Shown one piece after another: positions 63,977 to 64,000 of a stretch of 64,000 nucleotides of DNA; positions within the stretch are counted from its first letter, which is position 1; each line of letters starts with the position of its first letter. The translations under genes were made by a program, and so were the position numbers. Location of the stretch: contig JBBMNZ010000003.1 of the NCBI GenBank assembly GCA_037954325.1, positions 24,866,392 through 24,930,391 on the forward strand, in the 5' to 3' direction. Source of the stretch: Fistularia commersonii. Lineage: Eukaryota; Chordata; Actinopteri; Syngnathiformes; Fistulariidae. The notes below the pieces were generated by a model. The model was not told where the DNA came from, searched no databases, and worked only from the letters and a program-made list of their open reading frames with translations.

Positions 63977-64000
63977 GTGTGTGTGTGTGTGTGTGTGTGT
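63977..64000 (+). repeat. (GT)n microsatellite, cut by the window end
   Basis: GT run that continues past the last base. Confidence 0.93.

Noticed and set aside
1..64000. A new multi-gene biological system
   Set aside because: No cluster of intact coding sequences exists; every recognisable protein-coding trace is a broken transposon fragment.

Overview
The window looks like a gene-poor stretch of a teleost (probably percomorph) fish nuclear genome. This is an inference. It rests on very frequent long (CA/GT)n microsatellites, several fish-type non-LTR retrotransposon 3' ends, a tRNA-like SINE family, TA-flanked Tc1/mariner/pogo MITEs and a hAT MITE with an 8-bp target duplication. There are no bacterial-style coding blocks and no complete protein-coding gene that I can support. 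Nearly every open frame over 60 codons lies over simple repeats, minisatellites or transposon debris. The longest, 358 codons on the minus strand at 56.4-57.4 kb, is an artefact of a stop-free 25-bp minisatellite.

Layout. 0-9 kb: a minus-strand RTE-type LINE fragment (3.0-3.7 kb), two small inverted-repeat elements (5.2-5.7 and 6.2-6.4 kb), and a large fold-back element (8.25-8.93 kb) inserted into a SINE. 9-18 kb: CNE-like unique sequence, an internally deleted pogo-like transposon (14.3-15.1 kb), LINE 3' ends, a MITE nested in a LINE 3' UTR (16.07-16.37 kb) and a GC-rich block at 17.2-17.9 kb. 18-30 kb: a SINE, AT-rich sequence, a diverged local direct duplication (21.9 and 23.2 kb), a TIR element (22.35-22.64 kb) and fold-back copies. 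30-38 kb: a nested cluster of a Tc1-type MITE, an L2/CR1-like LINE 3' end, an RTE LINE interrupted by a hAT MITE, a higher-order AT-rich tandem array (33.9-34.8 kb) and more RTE fragments. 38-50 kb: microsatellites, an 80-bp-class minisatellite (40.45-40.94 kb), another fold-back copy (44.65-45.16 kb) and a scrambled RTE fragment (49.5-49.9 kb). 50-64 kb: an inverted pair of GCTAGC-rich repeats (49.9 and 58.2 kb), a candidate spliced exon (51.31-51.49 kb), a candidate TATA/CCAAT promoter (52.84-53.0 kb), two minisatellites that both grew inside copies of one SINE family (53.9-54.95 and 56.4-57.18 kb), an L2/CR1-like LINE fragment (59.4-59.8 kb) and a pogo-type TIR fragment (61.4 kb).

I see no operon, immune locus, CRISPR array or new enzymatic system. 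The best leads are structural: (i) SINE-seeded minisatellites; (ii) a fold-back repeat family with at least four copies here; (iii) nested insertions whose order and empty sites can be read directly; (iv) a local duplication of otherwise unique sequence; (v) one splice-bounded candidate exon and one promoter-like segment. Several unique segments have the composition expected of conserved non-coding elements, which would fit a regulatory desert or a large intron, but sequence alone cannot prove that.
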